The position numbers and the translations under genes are program-made. Source: Pedobacter glucosidilyticus DSM 23534 (GTDB lineage Bacteria; Bacteroidota; Bacteroidia; Sphingobacteriales; Sphingobacteriaceae). From it: 64,000 nt of DNA. Below the pieces are notes generated by a model. That model worked only from the letters and a program-made list of their open reading frames with translations. It had not been told where the DNA came from and did no database searches. Positions within the stretch are counted from its first letter, which is position 1. Every line of letters starts with the position of its first letter. The DNA lies in the NCBI RefSeq assembly GCF_000425145.1, contig NZ_AULF01000011.1, positions 62,001 to 126,000 of the forward strand, given 5' to 3'. Of the stretch, positions 1-8,289 are shown piece after piece.

Positions 1-913
1 AACCTGTTTTATCATCGTTATTTCTGATACCAATAGTAGAACCAAAACGCTCTCCTTCATTTCTTTGCAAGCCATTATCATGTTGGAATTCTACTTCCCA
101 GATAGATTCTTTAATATCATAAATATCTGCACTGTGATTGATAAAAATCTGCTTATAATCTGGATTAAGGCTATGTATACCAGATTGAATTACTTTTAAT
201 GTCCAATCTTTTGCAGTTTGATAGTAAGAAGCATCTCGCAAACGCCCAGCTGCATGCAAACAAACCCTGGCTAAAATACCTGCAACAGCAGTTTTGGATA
301 CTCTGCCCGCATGGTTAAAGGTTGTAATTTCATCAACCAGCTCATAAGAAGCAGTCATATCTTTAATTACCGCATCATAAACTTGTTTGACTGGTGTTCT
401 GGCTATATAAATTTGGTTTAATGAATTTGTTGAGGATAATTTTAAAGGAACATCACCCCAATAAGACACTAAAATAAAATGATAAAAAGCTCTTAAAAAT
501 AAGGTCTCGCCTCTTATTTTATTTTTGATATCTGGCGTTACCAAGGCTTTATCAATATTTTCTAGTAATAAATTAGCTCTTTGTATTCCAGAATAAAGAG
601 TTGTCCAGCTTGTAAAAAATCTATCGTAAGAAGCACTTGCATTATAGGCATCGGCAGCAGACTCTGTATTGGCGCCTCTTCTTACCATCTCATCATTAGA
701 TGAGGGTGCTTCTAAAGATAAAAATCTGGAATATGTACCATCTGTTGTACTCCCCAATTCTGAATAAACAGCCATTAATGCAGCTGTTAATTCTTCTTCG
801 TTATTGTAAAAATTGTCTGGTGTTACAAAATTAATAGGTTTTGTATCCAGATAATTCTCGCAAGAACTATGTATTATTAAAAATAAAAACGCTATGGCTG
901 TTAGAATTTTCAT
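1..913 (-). CDS. SusD/RagB-family outer-membrane lipoprotein (3' end outside window)
   Basis: The frame opens with ATG at 913 and stays open to the left edge of the window, so about 300 N-terminal residues are visible and the C-terminus is missing. The start encodes a short signal peptide ending in an HSSCEN lipobox, followed by the SusD-typical LDTKP and the helical TPR-like segment (NNEEELTAALMAVYSEL, then RGETLFLRAFYHFILV). SusD proteins are surface glycan-binding lipoproteins that cap the SusC TonB-dependent transporter. The start lies 1 bp after the stop of the SusC gene at 915-4358, so the two form an operon. The family call is firm; the glycan is unknown because no glycosidase of this locus is in view. 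Confidence 0.88.
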   Translation of the reverse strand, partial: MKILTAIAFLFLIIHSSCENYLDTKPINFVTPDNFYNNEEELTAALMAVYSELGSTTDGTYSRFLSLEAPSSNDEMVRRGANTESAADAYNASASYDRFFTSWTTLYSGIQRANLLLENIDKALVTPDIKNKIRGETLFLRAFYHFILVSYWGDVPLKLSSTNSLNQIYIARTPVKQVYDAVIKDMTASYELVDEITTFNHAGRVSKTAVAGILARVCLHAAGRLRDASYYQTAKDWTLKVIQSGIHSLNPDYKQIFINHSADIYDIKESIWEVEFQHDNGLQRNEGERFGSTIGIRNNDDKTG

Positions 914-914
914 A

Positions 915-3900
915 TCAAAAAGAAATATCTAAACCTAAAGTTACCACCTTTGCTCTTGGATATGCAGAATAATCTAAGCCTGGAGTTAGAGCGGAATCAA
1001 ATACTGAAACTTCTGGATCATTACCTGAATATTTTGTTATTGTAACAAGGTTTTGAGCAGCTAAATAAACTCTACAATTGGCTATTGCTAAACGTTGTAA
1101 AAATTTATTTTCTACTTTATAACCTAAATTTATGGTTTTTAATCTAATAAAGGAACCATCTTCTATAACTCTTGATGAATAAACAGATGGGCCCCATCCT
1201 CTTGTTCTAAAATATTCATTTGATGGATTTTCTGGTGTCCAACGGTTCTGGTAGCTTGCAAATTGGTTGGCACCCAACGTAGTTGTGCCACCTTCCATTA
1301 AATAGCGGTTTACATTCATTACCTCATTACCGTAAACAAACTGCATAAAAATATGTAAATCAAAATTTTTATAGTTGATATTATTGGCTAAGCCACCAAA
1401 AAACTTAGGGTTTGGATTTCCAATTTCTGTTCTGTCTTGTATATCAATTACTTTATCATCATTGATATCTTTATACTTGATGTCTCCAGGCTGTATACTT
1501 TGTCCTGGATTACCATAGTTTGGAATACCTGCTTTTAATAAATAAGCCCCGTTAGCAGTTCTATCAAAATCATCAAACTGGTAAACACCATCCCAAATGT
1601 AACCATAAAACATGGCTACGGGACGGCCAATTTTGGCTATATAAGCTGGATTTTGTGCATAATCGTTTCCAGAGTTCCATCTTACTGTACTTAATAGTTC
1701 TTTTTGATTTTGGGCCAAACCAACCAGCTTAGTTCTACTAAAAGATATATTAAATGAGGTACTCCATTTAAATTTATCTTTTCTGATATTGAAAGATTGT
1801 AAAGTAAGCTCTAAACCTTTGTTCTCTACCGCACCTATATTTTGAAAAACATTACTAAAACCGCTGGATGTGGGTAATTGTGCATTCAACAATAAATCGT
1901 TTGTTTTCTTCTTATAGATATCGGCAGTTAAGGTGAAACGCTGGTTAAGAAAACCTATATCCAAGCCTAAATCAAATTCGGCGGTACTCTCCCATTTTAA
2001 ATCAGGGTTACTTAAATTAGAAACATAAGCCCCATTGATAAAAGTTCCGCCTGGTATGTAAGAATTGCTACCTCCTTGGGTAATGGCACCGTAATAAGCA
2101 TACTCGCTAATTCTATTGTTTCCAGTTAAACCATAGCTTAATCTTAATTTTGTTTCTGAAACAAAATGAAGCCCCTGCATAAATTTTTCTTGTGCTATAT
2201 TCCATGCAAAAGAACCTGATGGGAAATACCCCCATTGATTATCTCCGGTAAATTTTGATGAGCCATCAGCCCTAAAACTACCTGTAAACAAATACTTTGA
2301 TTTATAATTATAGTTTACCCTCCCTAATAAAGAAAGTAACCTGTTTTCTGCATTTTCTGATGCAATGGCCACTGGTACACCTTGGGCTAAACCTCCAATC
2401 CCTAAAGCTTCATTTGGTATTCTGATAGCGCCCGAACCATAATAAGAAAATTTATTCTCCTGTACTGTAAAACCAGAAAGTACAGTAAAAAAATGCTTCT
2501 TATTTATTGATTTTTGGTAAGTAAGTGTATTCTCATTAATCAAATTACTAAGCTCTGTAAAAGTAACAGAACCATTTACACCACGCTGACCCAATGGGCT
2601 TGAGCTGTTTCCTTGTCTAGTTTTTGAGTTATTAAATTCATCGTTCCTTAATTTACTTAAGTTTAAGCCTGCTGTCATCCTTAATTTTAAAGAGGAACTG
2701 ATATCATAAGTACCATAAACATTGGAAGTTAGGAGGTTATTAACCCTATCTCTTAGTTCGTTGGTTGCGGTAAGCACCGGATTCCACTGGTAATTGGTGG
2801 CAGATACAACTGCTGGGTCTTGTGCATTATTTAAAAGCTCATCTATAGCTAAATTACCCGCAATTGGCCTGTACTGCCAGGTATTGATTAAAACATTAAG
2901 AAATGTATTTCTGCTTCCGGTAAAGATGGTGCCATAACTTTTTAAACCACTCATATTAGCATTTACCCCAACTTTCAAGCGTTTATTTAAACTTTGTTCT
3001 ATAACTAATCTGGCTTGATAACGCTTAAAGCCCGAAGCTATTACAGTTCCTTTTTGGTCAAATAATGAAGTTGAAAAAGCATAACTATTGTCTTTATTAC
3101 CCCCTCTTACGGCAAAATAAGAACTAGACATGGGTGCTTCTCTAAAAAGTTCATCTTGCCAATTGATGCCCTTCTCATCTCTATAACTTTCTAATGTTTT
3201 ACCATTTTGCAGGTAAATACTTGTGGCTGTGGCCGAATCTAATTCCAGTTGGTATTTAACAAATTCATAGGGCTTCATAAGTTCTATTTGCGAGGTATTT
3301 CCCTGCAAACCATAGTAATTATTAAAGTTAAAAACAGATTTTCCTTTTACTCCTTTTTTAGTACTTATGATAACAACTCCATTAGCGCCTCTGGCACCAT
3401 AAATTGCTGTTGATGAAGCATCTTTTAAAACTTCTATTGAAGCAATATCATCCGGATGGATGGCGTTGATGTTGTAATCTTCTATAGGAAAACCATCAAT
3501 AACATACAATGGCGAATTATCTTGTGTAACAGAGTTTCCTCCTCTTACAATGATGGTGGGTACAGCACCTGGTTGTCCGTCTGGAGAGGTAACTTGTACG
3601 CCGGCAACACGTCCGGCAAAAGCATCGTCAAAAGATTTTACTGGTGCCTTAGTAAGGTCTTTCATATTAACCTCCCCAACCGAGCCTGTTAAATCTCTTT
3701 TATTTACCTCACCGTAACCAACAATAATAATTTCTTCTAGTATTTTAAGGTCTGGTTTTAATTGTACATCTATATTAAAATTATCTTGAATGATGAATTC
3801 TTGCTTTTGATAGCCAAGGGCTTCAAAACTCAAAATCTGGTCTCTTATATCTGCTAAAACAAGTTTATATTTCCCTTCTTGGTCTGTTAAAGTATTGATG

Positions 3901-4358
3901 TTTTTACTTTTGATACTGATTCTGACCCCTGGAAATACAACTCCTTTTTCATCTGATACTACTCCATAAACTACTATCAACTCTTGGTTGCTTGGTTCTT
4001 TTTCTTTAAGGATGATGTTTTGTTTTACTATGGTGTAAGTTAAAGGCTGATTTCTAAAAACCAAATCTAATACCTCTCCAATCTCAGCATTTTTGATTTT
4101 AATATCTACCAGTCTGCTTTTTTCAAGAATTATGGTATTAAAAGTAAAACGATAGAGAGTTTGCTGCTCTATAAGTTGAAATATAGTTTCTAAAGAGGCT
4201 TTTTTTTCTGACAAAGAGATCTTTTGGGCATAATTTTTTGTTGTTGCTAACAAAAAGAAAAATACCATCAGGATAAGCCTCCGGAAGTTGGAGCTTATTA
4301 AAATTTTAAACAAGCCATAAAGTTGACTAAAGCGGTCGCCATCTCTAAAGTAATTCAC
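915..4358 (-). CDS. SusC/RagA-family TonB-dependent outer-membrane transporter with STN domain
   Basis: This 1147-residue protein imports oligomers across the outer membrane using TonB energy. In order it has a signal segment (about residues 25-45, ending NYAQ), an STN domain (about 46-118), a carboxypeptidase-like regulatory domain (about 129-205), a plug with VGYGEVNKRDLTGSV, and a long beta-barrel ending in LGLDISF with a terminal aromatic residue. STN domains pass a substrate signal to FecR-type anti-sigma proteins, and a FecR gene sits directly upstream (4415-5563, 56 bp gap). The SusD partner begins 1 bp downstream. Substrate unknown. Length and domain order are normal for the family. 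Confidence 0.95.
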   Translation of the reverse strand: MNYFRDGDRFSQLYGLFKILISSNFRRLILMVFFFLLATTKNYAQKISLSEKKASLETIFQLIEQQTLYRFTFNTIILEKSRLVDIKIKNAEIGEVLDLVFRNQPLTYTIVKQNIILKEKEPSNQELIVVYGVVSDEKGVVFPGVRISIKSKNINTLTDQEGKYKLVLADIRDQILSFEALGYQKQEFIIQDNFNIDVQLKPDLKILEEIIIVGYGEVNKRDLTGSVGEVNMKDLTKAPVKSFDDAFAGRVAGVQVTSPDGQPGAVPTIIVRGGNSVTQDNSPLYVIDGFPIEDYNINAIHPDDIASIEVLKDASSTAIYGARGANGVVIISTKKGVKGKSVFNFNNYYGLQGNTSQIELMKPYEFVKYQLELDSATATSIYLQNGKTLESYRDEKGINWQDELFREAPMSSSYFAVRGGNKDNSYAFSTSLFDQKGTVIASGFKRYQARLVIEQSLNKRLKVGVNANMSGLKSYGTIFTGSRNTFLNVLINTWQYRPIAGNLAIDELLNNAQDPAVVSATNYQWNPVLTATNELRDRVNNLLTSNVYGTYDISSSLKLRMTAGLNLSKLRNDEFNNSKTRQGNSSSPLGQRGVNGSVTFTELSNLINENTLTYQKSINKKHFFTVLSGFTVQENKFSYYGSGAIRIPNEALGIGGLAQGVPVAIASENAENRLLSLLGRVNYNYKSKYLFTGSFRADGSSKFTGDNQWGYFPSGSFAWNIAQEKFMQGLHFVSETKLRLSYGLTGNNRISEYAYYGAITQGGSNSYIPGGTFINGAYVSNLSNPDLKWESTAEFDLGLDIGFLNQRFTLTADIYKKKTNDLLLNAQLPTSSGFSNVFQNIGAVENKGLELTLQSFNIRKDKFKWSTSFNISFSRTKLVGLAQNQKELLSTVRWNSGNDYAQNPAYIAKIGRPVAMFYGYIWDGVYQFDDFDRTANGAYLLKAGIPNYGNPGQSIQPGDIKYKDINDDKVIDIQDRTEIGNPNPKFFGGLANNINYKNFDLHIFMQFVYGNEVMNVNRYLMEGGTTTLGANQFASYQNRWTPENPSNEYFRTRGWGPSVYSSRVIEDGSFIRLKTINLGYKVENKFLQRLAIANCRVYLAAQNLVTITKYSGNDPEVSVFDSALTPGLDYSAYPRAKVVTLGLDISF

Positions 4359-4414
4359 GAAATAAGACCTTTTATGTAAATTGGTTAATAGTAATTGTAC
4401 TACAGCAAGATACG

Positions 4415-5563
4415 CTATTTTACAATAACTTTCCTACCTTCTACCTTAAATTTTATGGTTCCAGTGAGCTCAAGTGTTTTTAATACTTCTGAAAGATTTT
4501 CCTCTCTTGAAATTGTTCCTACAAACTCTTTTTTATCCATATTACCTTCATAAACAACTTCTACATCATACCATCTTGCTATCTTACTCATGATGGTTGT
4601 AATATGTTCTTTATTAAAAATGAATAAACCGTTTTTCCAAGCTAAAGCCTCTTTGATATTAGCCTTGCTAACTGTTAAATTTTCTAATTTAGCGGAGAGA
4701 CTCGATTGCTCTCCTGGACTAAGAATAAAACTTTTTTGTAATGGATTGCTAACTTTTACAGCACCCTCAACTAAAGTTGTTTTAAAATCTTCGTTATGGT
4801 ATGCTTGTATATTAAAATGAGTTCCTAAAACTTCTACATCCATTTTATTTGCAGCAGAAGCATCTTTAACCAAAACTTTAAATGGCCTGCTTTTATCCTT
4901 AGCTACTTCAAAATAAGCTTCACCACTTAGTTCAACAACTCTTTTATCATCATTAAAAACAGTAGGAAAGCGTATAGATGAAGCTGCATTTAACCAAACT
5001 TTAGTTCCATCTTCTAACTCAACCTGATATTGCCCTCCTTTTGGAGTATAAATTACATTATATACAGTTTCGCCACGATTTTCATTGCCTTTGTAACTCA
5101 GTAAATTAGCTTTTTTATTAATACTAGCATTACCATCGTATTTAATAAAACCATCTTTGGTTTTACTTAAAGCTATTTCAGAACCATCAGAAAGTTTTAA
5201 AACTGCTGTATTTTTACCGGGTCTTATTTCACCTTGATTCAATTTATTTTCTACAATCTTATTTTTACTTGTATCGGTATCTTTAAGTTGGAAATAAAAA
5301 AGTAAAGAAAAAACAGCTAATAAAATAGAGGCTGCTGCTAGCCATATAACATTTTTAGACTTTGGTTTTTGATTGATCTGACTTGAAATTTGGTTAAAAA
5401 TATCAGCCTGGATATTTTCTTTGGAACCCATTTTCTGATTGTCCCAAGGGTAATCAACCAATTCAAACTCGTCTTTATATGCTAAAAAATCACGTATTTC
5501 TTCATCAGTAAGTTTTCCTTCCTGATATTTTTCATAAAGATTGATGTACTCCTCTTGTGTCAT
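4415..5563 (-). CDS. FecR-family anti-sigma factor
   Basis: This 382-residue inner-membrane protein has a cytoplasmic N-terminal sigma-binding part (about 1-85), one membrane span (VIWLAAASILLAVFSLLFYF, about 93-112), a FecR domain with GGQYQVELEDGTKVWLNA and GEAYFEVAKDKSRPFKVLV, and a C-terminal DUF4974-like part (WYDVEVVYEG to the end). It should relay the STN signal from the downstream SusC to an ECF sigma factor. Unusually, no sigma-factor gene is next to it: the upstream neighbour is an RNA helicase. Its partner is therefore either elsewhere in the genome or lost. The paralogous FecR at 24534-25703 does have an adjacent sigma gene. Confidence 0.93.
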   Translation of the reverse strand: MTQEEYINLYEKYQEGKLTDEEIRDFLAYKDEFELVDYPWDNQKMGSKENIQADIFNQISSQINQKPKSKNVIWLAAASILLAVFSLLFYFQLKDTDTSKNKIVENKLNQGEIRPGKNTAVLKLSDGSEIALSKTKDGFIKYDGNASINKKANLLSYKGNENRGETVYNVIYTPKGGQYQVELEDGTKVWLNAASSIRFPTVFNDDKRVVELSGEAYFEVAKDKSRPFKVLVKDASAANKMDVEVLGTHFNIQAYHNEDFKTTLVEGAVKVSNPLQKSFILSPGEQSSLSAKLENLTVSKANIKEALAWKNGLFIFNKEHITTIMSKIARWYDVEVVYEGNMDKKEFVGTISREENLSEVLKTLELTGTIKFKVEGRKVIVK

Positions 5564-5623
5564 TTAATTGATTAGAGCTAAAAATATTGGCTAACACACA
5601 TACTTTTAGTAAATATGTGGCAT

Positions 5624-5631
5624 CAAATATA
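5624..5631 (-). promoter_or_regulatory. Candidate Bacteroidota -7 promoter element upstream of fecR
   Basis: On the minus strand this reads TATATTTG, an exact match to the Bacteroidota -7 consensus TAnnTTTG, about 60 bp before the FecR start. No clear TTTG -33 element is visible at the usual distance. A local hairpin (CACATA arms near 5596-5618) lies between it and the gene. It would let fecR-susC-susD be transcribed separately from the helicase gene. Confidence 0.35.
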
Positions 5632-5642
5632 TTCATATTTAT

Positions 5643-6953
5643 TTACTCATCTATCCCCATCTTATAGCGCTTGCCTTTAATTTTTTCTTGGATAACTTTT
5701 TTTAAGACTTCTTTTGCTTTTTCTCTTTTTACAGCTACATAAGACATCTGGTCATAAACAGCTATTAAGCCTACCTCGTCTTTAGATAAACCACCTTTTT
5801 TATGCAATAAACCTGCAATATCTATCTTACTTAACTTATCTTTTTTTCCTCCTGCGATATAAAATGTAAGCCATTCTGTAGCTTTTAAGGTAATCTCATG
5901 TGTTTCCACTATGGCATCAGTAAACTCGTATTCTTTTAAGTAAGGCGGAATAGTTTCTTCTTCTGATAGCAATAAATAAGCTTTACCACTGGCTTTCATT
6001 CTTGCTGTTCTGCCGTTTCTATGCACAAAAGCATCAAGTGTATGCGGAATTTGGTAATGAATAACTGTTTCTATTTCAGGGATATCTAACCCTCTGGAAG
6101 CTAAATCTGTAGTAACTAAAATATGATAAGTACCATTTCTGAATTTAAAAAGTGCTTTTTCTCTGTCTTGCTGTACTAAACCTCCGTGGTAAACCCCATT
6201 TACAATGCCTCGCTCTGCCAACATTAAAGTAATGCGTTCTACAGCATCTCTATGATTACAAAAAACTAAACTTTGGCCTTCTTTGCTTCTATAAAGAACA
6301 TCCATTAAGATATTAAACTTCTCTTTTGATTTTGATTGTAAGATAACCGTTTTAATATCCGGTATAGCCTCTGTATCATTTAAAAAATTAAGTATTTTTA
6401 ATTGTTGAAGCTCTAAAAATGCTGGAAAATCTGCTAACTGAGTGGCAGAAGTAAGCACTTTTTGTTCTAATTTAAATAAGGATGAAACAATTTCTGCCAT
6501 ATCATCCTCAAAACCCAACTCTAATGATTTATCAAATTCATCTAAAACCAAAGTTTTAACAGATGAAACATCAAAATTACCTGCTCTGATATGGTAGGCT
6601 AATCTGCCTGGAGTAGCTACTATAAGCGAAGGAGCATCTGATAAGGAGCCTCTTTCTACTTTCGTAGAATGCCCACCATAACAACATGTTATCTTATATC
6701 CTGATTGTAATTGCCTAAAAACTTGGTCTATCTGCATCGCCAATTCTCTGGAAGGAACCACTACAATAGCTTGTACACCTTTTATTTGATGATTTAATTT
6801 TTCTACTATTGGTAGTAGAAATGCTAATGTTTTACCAGAACCTGTTGGAGACAGCACCATCACATCATTTTTTTGTGCAATAGCCTCTAAAGCTGCATTT
6901 TGCATCTCATTTAGCTTTGTGATTTGTAATTTTTGAAGGAGCTTTTCTAGCAT
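5643..6953 (-). CDS. DEAD-box-family ATP-dependent RNA helicase, DbpA type
   Basis: This 436-residue RNA helicase has a Q-motif region, Walker A SPTGSGKT (Lys41), PSRELA, TPGRL, motif II, SAT (169-171), a second RecA domain with HRNGRTAR, and a C-terminal DbpA RNA-binding domain (about 370-430, with IAGLLHKKGGLSKDEVGLI and SYVAVKR). DbpA proteins bind 23S rRNA hairpin 92 and help assemble the large ribosomal subunit. Motif II reads DEFD (138-141) rather than DEAD, with the catalytic Asp-Glu pair and the last Asp kept, so activity is expected. It is divergent from the SpoU methyltransferase at 7037. The domain call is firm; equivalence to E. coli DbpA is inference. Confidence 0.9.
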   Translation of the reverse strand: MLEKLLQKLQITKLNEMQNAALEAIAQKNDVMVLSPTGSGKTLAFLLPIVEKLNHQIKGVQAIVVVPSRELAMQIDQVFRQLQSGYKITCCYGGHSTKVERGSLSDAPSLIVATPGRLAYHIRAGNFDVSSVKTLVLDEFDKSLELGFEDDMAEIVSSLFKLEQKVLTSATQLADFPAFLELQQLKILNFLNDTEAIPDIKTVILQSKSKEKFNILMDVLYRSKEGQSLVFCNHRDAVERITLMLAERGIVNGVYHGGLVQQDREKALFKFRNGTYHILVTTDLASRGLDIPEIETVIHYQIPHTLDAFVHRNGRTARMKASGKAYLLLSEEETIPPYLKEYEFTDAIVETHEITLKATEWLTFYIAGGKKDKLSKIDIAGLLHKKGGLSKDEVGLIAVYDQMSYVAVKREKAKEVLKKVIQEKIKGKRYKMGIDE

Positions 6954-7036
6954 ATCAAGTTTTTAGGTTGCAAATATCTTTTAAATTTATCTGTTTACAG
7001 CAATTTGATAAAGAAAAAGCATAGTATCTTTAGGGC

Positions 7037-7567
7037 ATGAGAAAACTTAAGCTTGATGAACTTAACAGACCATCAATTGAGGAATTTAAACAACAAGAAA
7101 AACTACCCATTATTGTGGTTTTAGATAATGTAAGAAGCTTGCATAACGTAGGTTCTGCTTTTAGAACAGCAGATGGTTTTGCTGTTGAAGCTTTATATTT
7201 ATGCGGTATTACAGCCCAACCACCACACCGCGAAATAGAAAAAACCGCCTTGGGTGCAACACAATCTATTCCATGGAAATATTTTGATCATGTTGCTGGT
7301 GCTGTTGAAGAATTAAAAGCACAGTCTTATCAAATTGTAGCTATTGAACAAGCAGAAAACAGCATTTCTTTATTAGATTATCAACCAGAAAATAATCAGA
7401 AATTTGCTTTATTCTTTGGAAACGAGGTAAATGGCGTGAGTGATGAGGTAATGAAAGAAGTAGATACTTGTTTAGAAATCCCTCAATTTGGCACTAAACA
7501 TTCTTTCAATATCGTTATCAGTACGGGTATTGTACTTTGGGATTTTTTTAGTAAACTCCATAAATAA
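7037..7567 (+). CDS. SpoU/TrmH-family RNA 2'-O-methyltransferase
   Basis: This 176-residue protein consists of just the SPOUT catalytic core. It shows motif 1 NVRSLHNVGSAFRTADGF (about 32-49), motif 2 FFGNEVNGVSDEV (about 131-143) and motif 3 IPQFGTKHSFNIVIST (about 149-164), which form the trefoil-knot SAM site. Family members methylate a ribose 2'-OH in tRNA or rRNA. It lacks the N-terminal substrate-binding domain of RlmB-type enzymes, so it resembles minimal tRNA methyltransferases such as TrmH or TrmL. The exact target cannot be read from sequence. The DUF4397 lipoprotein starts 9 bp later and may be co-transcribed. Confidence 0.9.
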   Translation: MRKLKLDELNRPSIEEFKQQEKLPIIVVLDNVRSLHNVGSAFRTADGFAVEALYLCGITAQPPHREIEKTALGATQSIPWKYFDHVAGAVEELKAQSYQIVAIEQAENSISLLDYQPENNQKFALFFGNEVNGVSDEVMKEVDTCLEIPQFGTKHSFNIVISTGIVLWDFFSKLHK

Positions 7568-7576
7568 CCAAATACT

Positions 7577-8224
7577 ATGAAACATATTTTTAAACTTTTC
7601 ATCTTCACACTCTTACTAGCTTCGTGTAGTTCTGATGATGGTGCTATCACTGGTGGTACTGCACAGGTAAACATTATAAACGTTTTAGAGGGCTCTGCAA
7701 AGCAAGATATTTATTTCGATGATATAAAATCCACCATTATACCTTTAGGATATTTAGAAAGTACGGGGTATAGCGCTTTACCTGCTGGCAATCGCAAAAT
7801 AGAGTTTAAAAATATGGGTACTTCTTTGGTAAGCTCATCTTCCTCTTTAAACATTAATGCAAATAGGTATTATACTTTTTTCTTTACAGGAGGGACTCAA
7901 AATACAGCTTTACAGGTTGAGGATAATCGTACACCATCTGCACTAAACAATGCCAGAGTAAGATTTATACATTTTAGCTATGCCAACCAAAACTCAAGTA
8001 TTACCATCAGAAACAATAATGATGTTGCTTTAATTAGCAATTTAAGTTTTAAAACAGCATCTAATTATATTGAGGTAGAACCTGGCTCAACCTTAAATAT
8101 ATTTGTTTCTGGGGTTACAAATCCTATTTTAACCACCAATTATAACTTTTTAGCTAATAAAAACTATACTTTATTTGTATCAGGTAGCACAACTCCAACA
8201 TTTACGGTATTATCTAACAATTAG
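7577..8224 (+). CDS. DUF4397-domain lipoprotein
   Basis: This 215-residue protein begins with a signal peptide and a clear lipobox, LLASC (Cys about residue 17), followed by Ser-Ser-Asp-Asp, which suggests an exported lipoprotein. The rest is beta-rich with two similar halves: QVNIINVLEGSAKQDIYFDD and later ARVRFIHFSYANQNSSITIR, each followed by NYTLFVSG-type strands. This is the DUF4397 pattern, common in Sphingobacteriales and of unknown function. It follows the SpoU gene closely and converges on the GH20 gene at 8290. Confidence 0.75.
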   Translation: MKHIFKLFIFTLLLASCSSDDGAITGGTAQVNIINVLEGSAKQDIYFDDIKSTIIPLGYLESTGYSALPAGNRKIEFKNMGTSLVSSSSSLNINANRYYTFFFTGGTQNTALQVEDNRTPSALNNARVRFIHFSYANQNSSITIRNNNDVALISNLSFKTASNYIEVEPGSTLNIFVSGVTNPILTTNYNFLANKNYTLFVSGSTTPTFTVLSNN

Positions 8225-8289
8225 TCAAAATTTGTTTATATACTATTTTATAGGTGCTTTTGTAAAAGACAAGGTCAACATCAAGCTTA

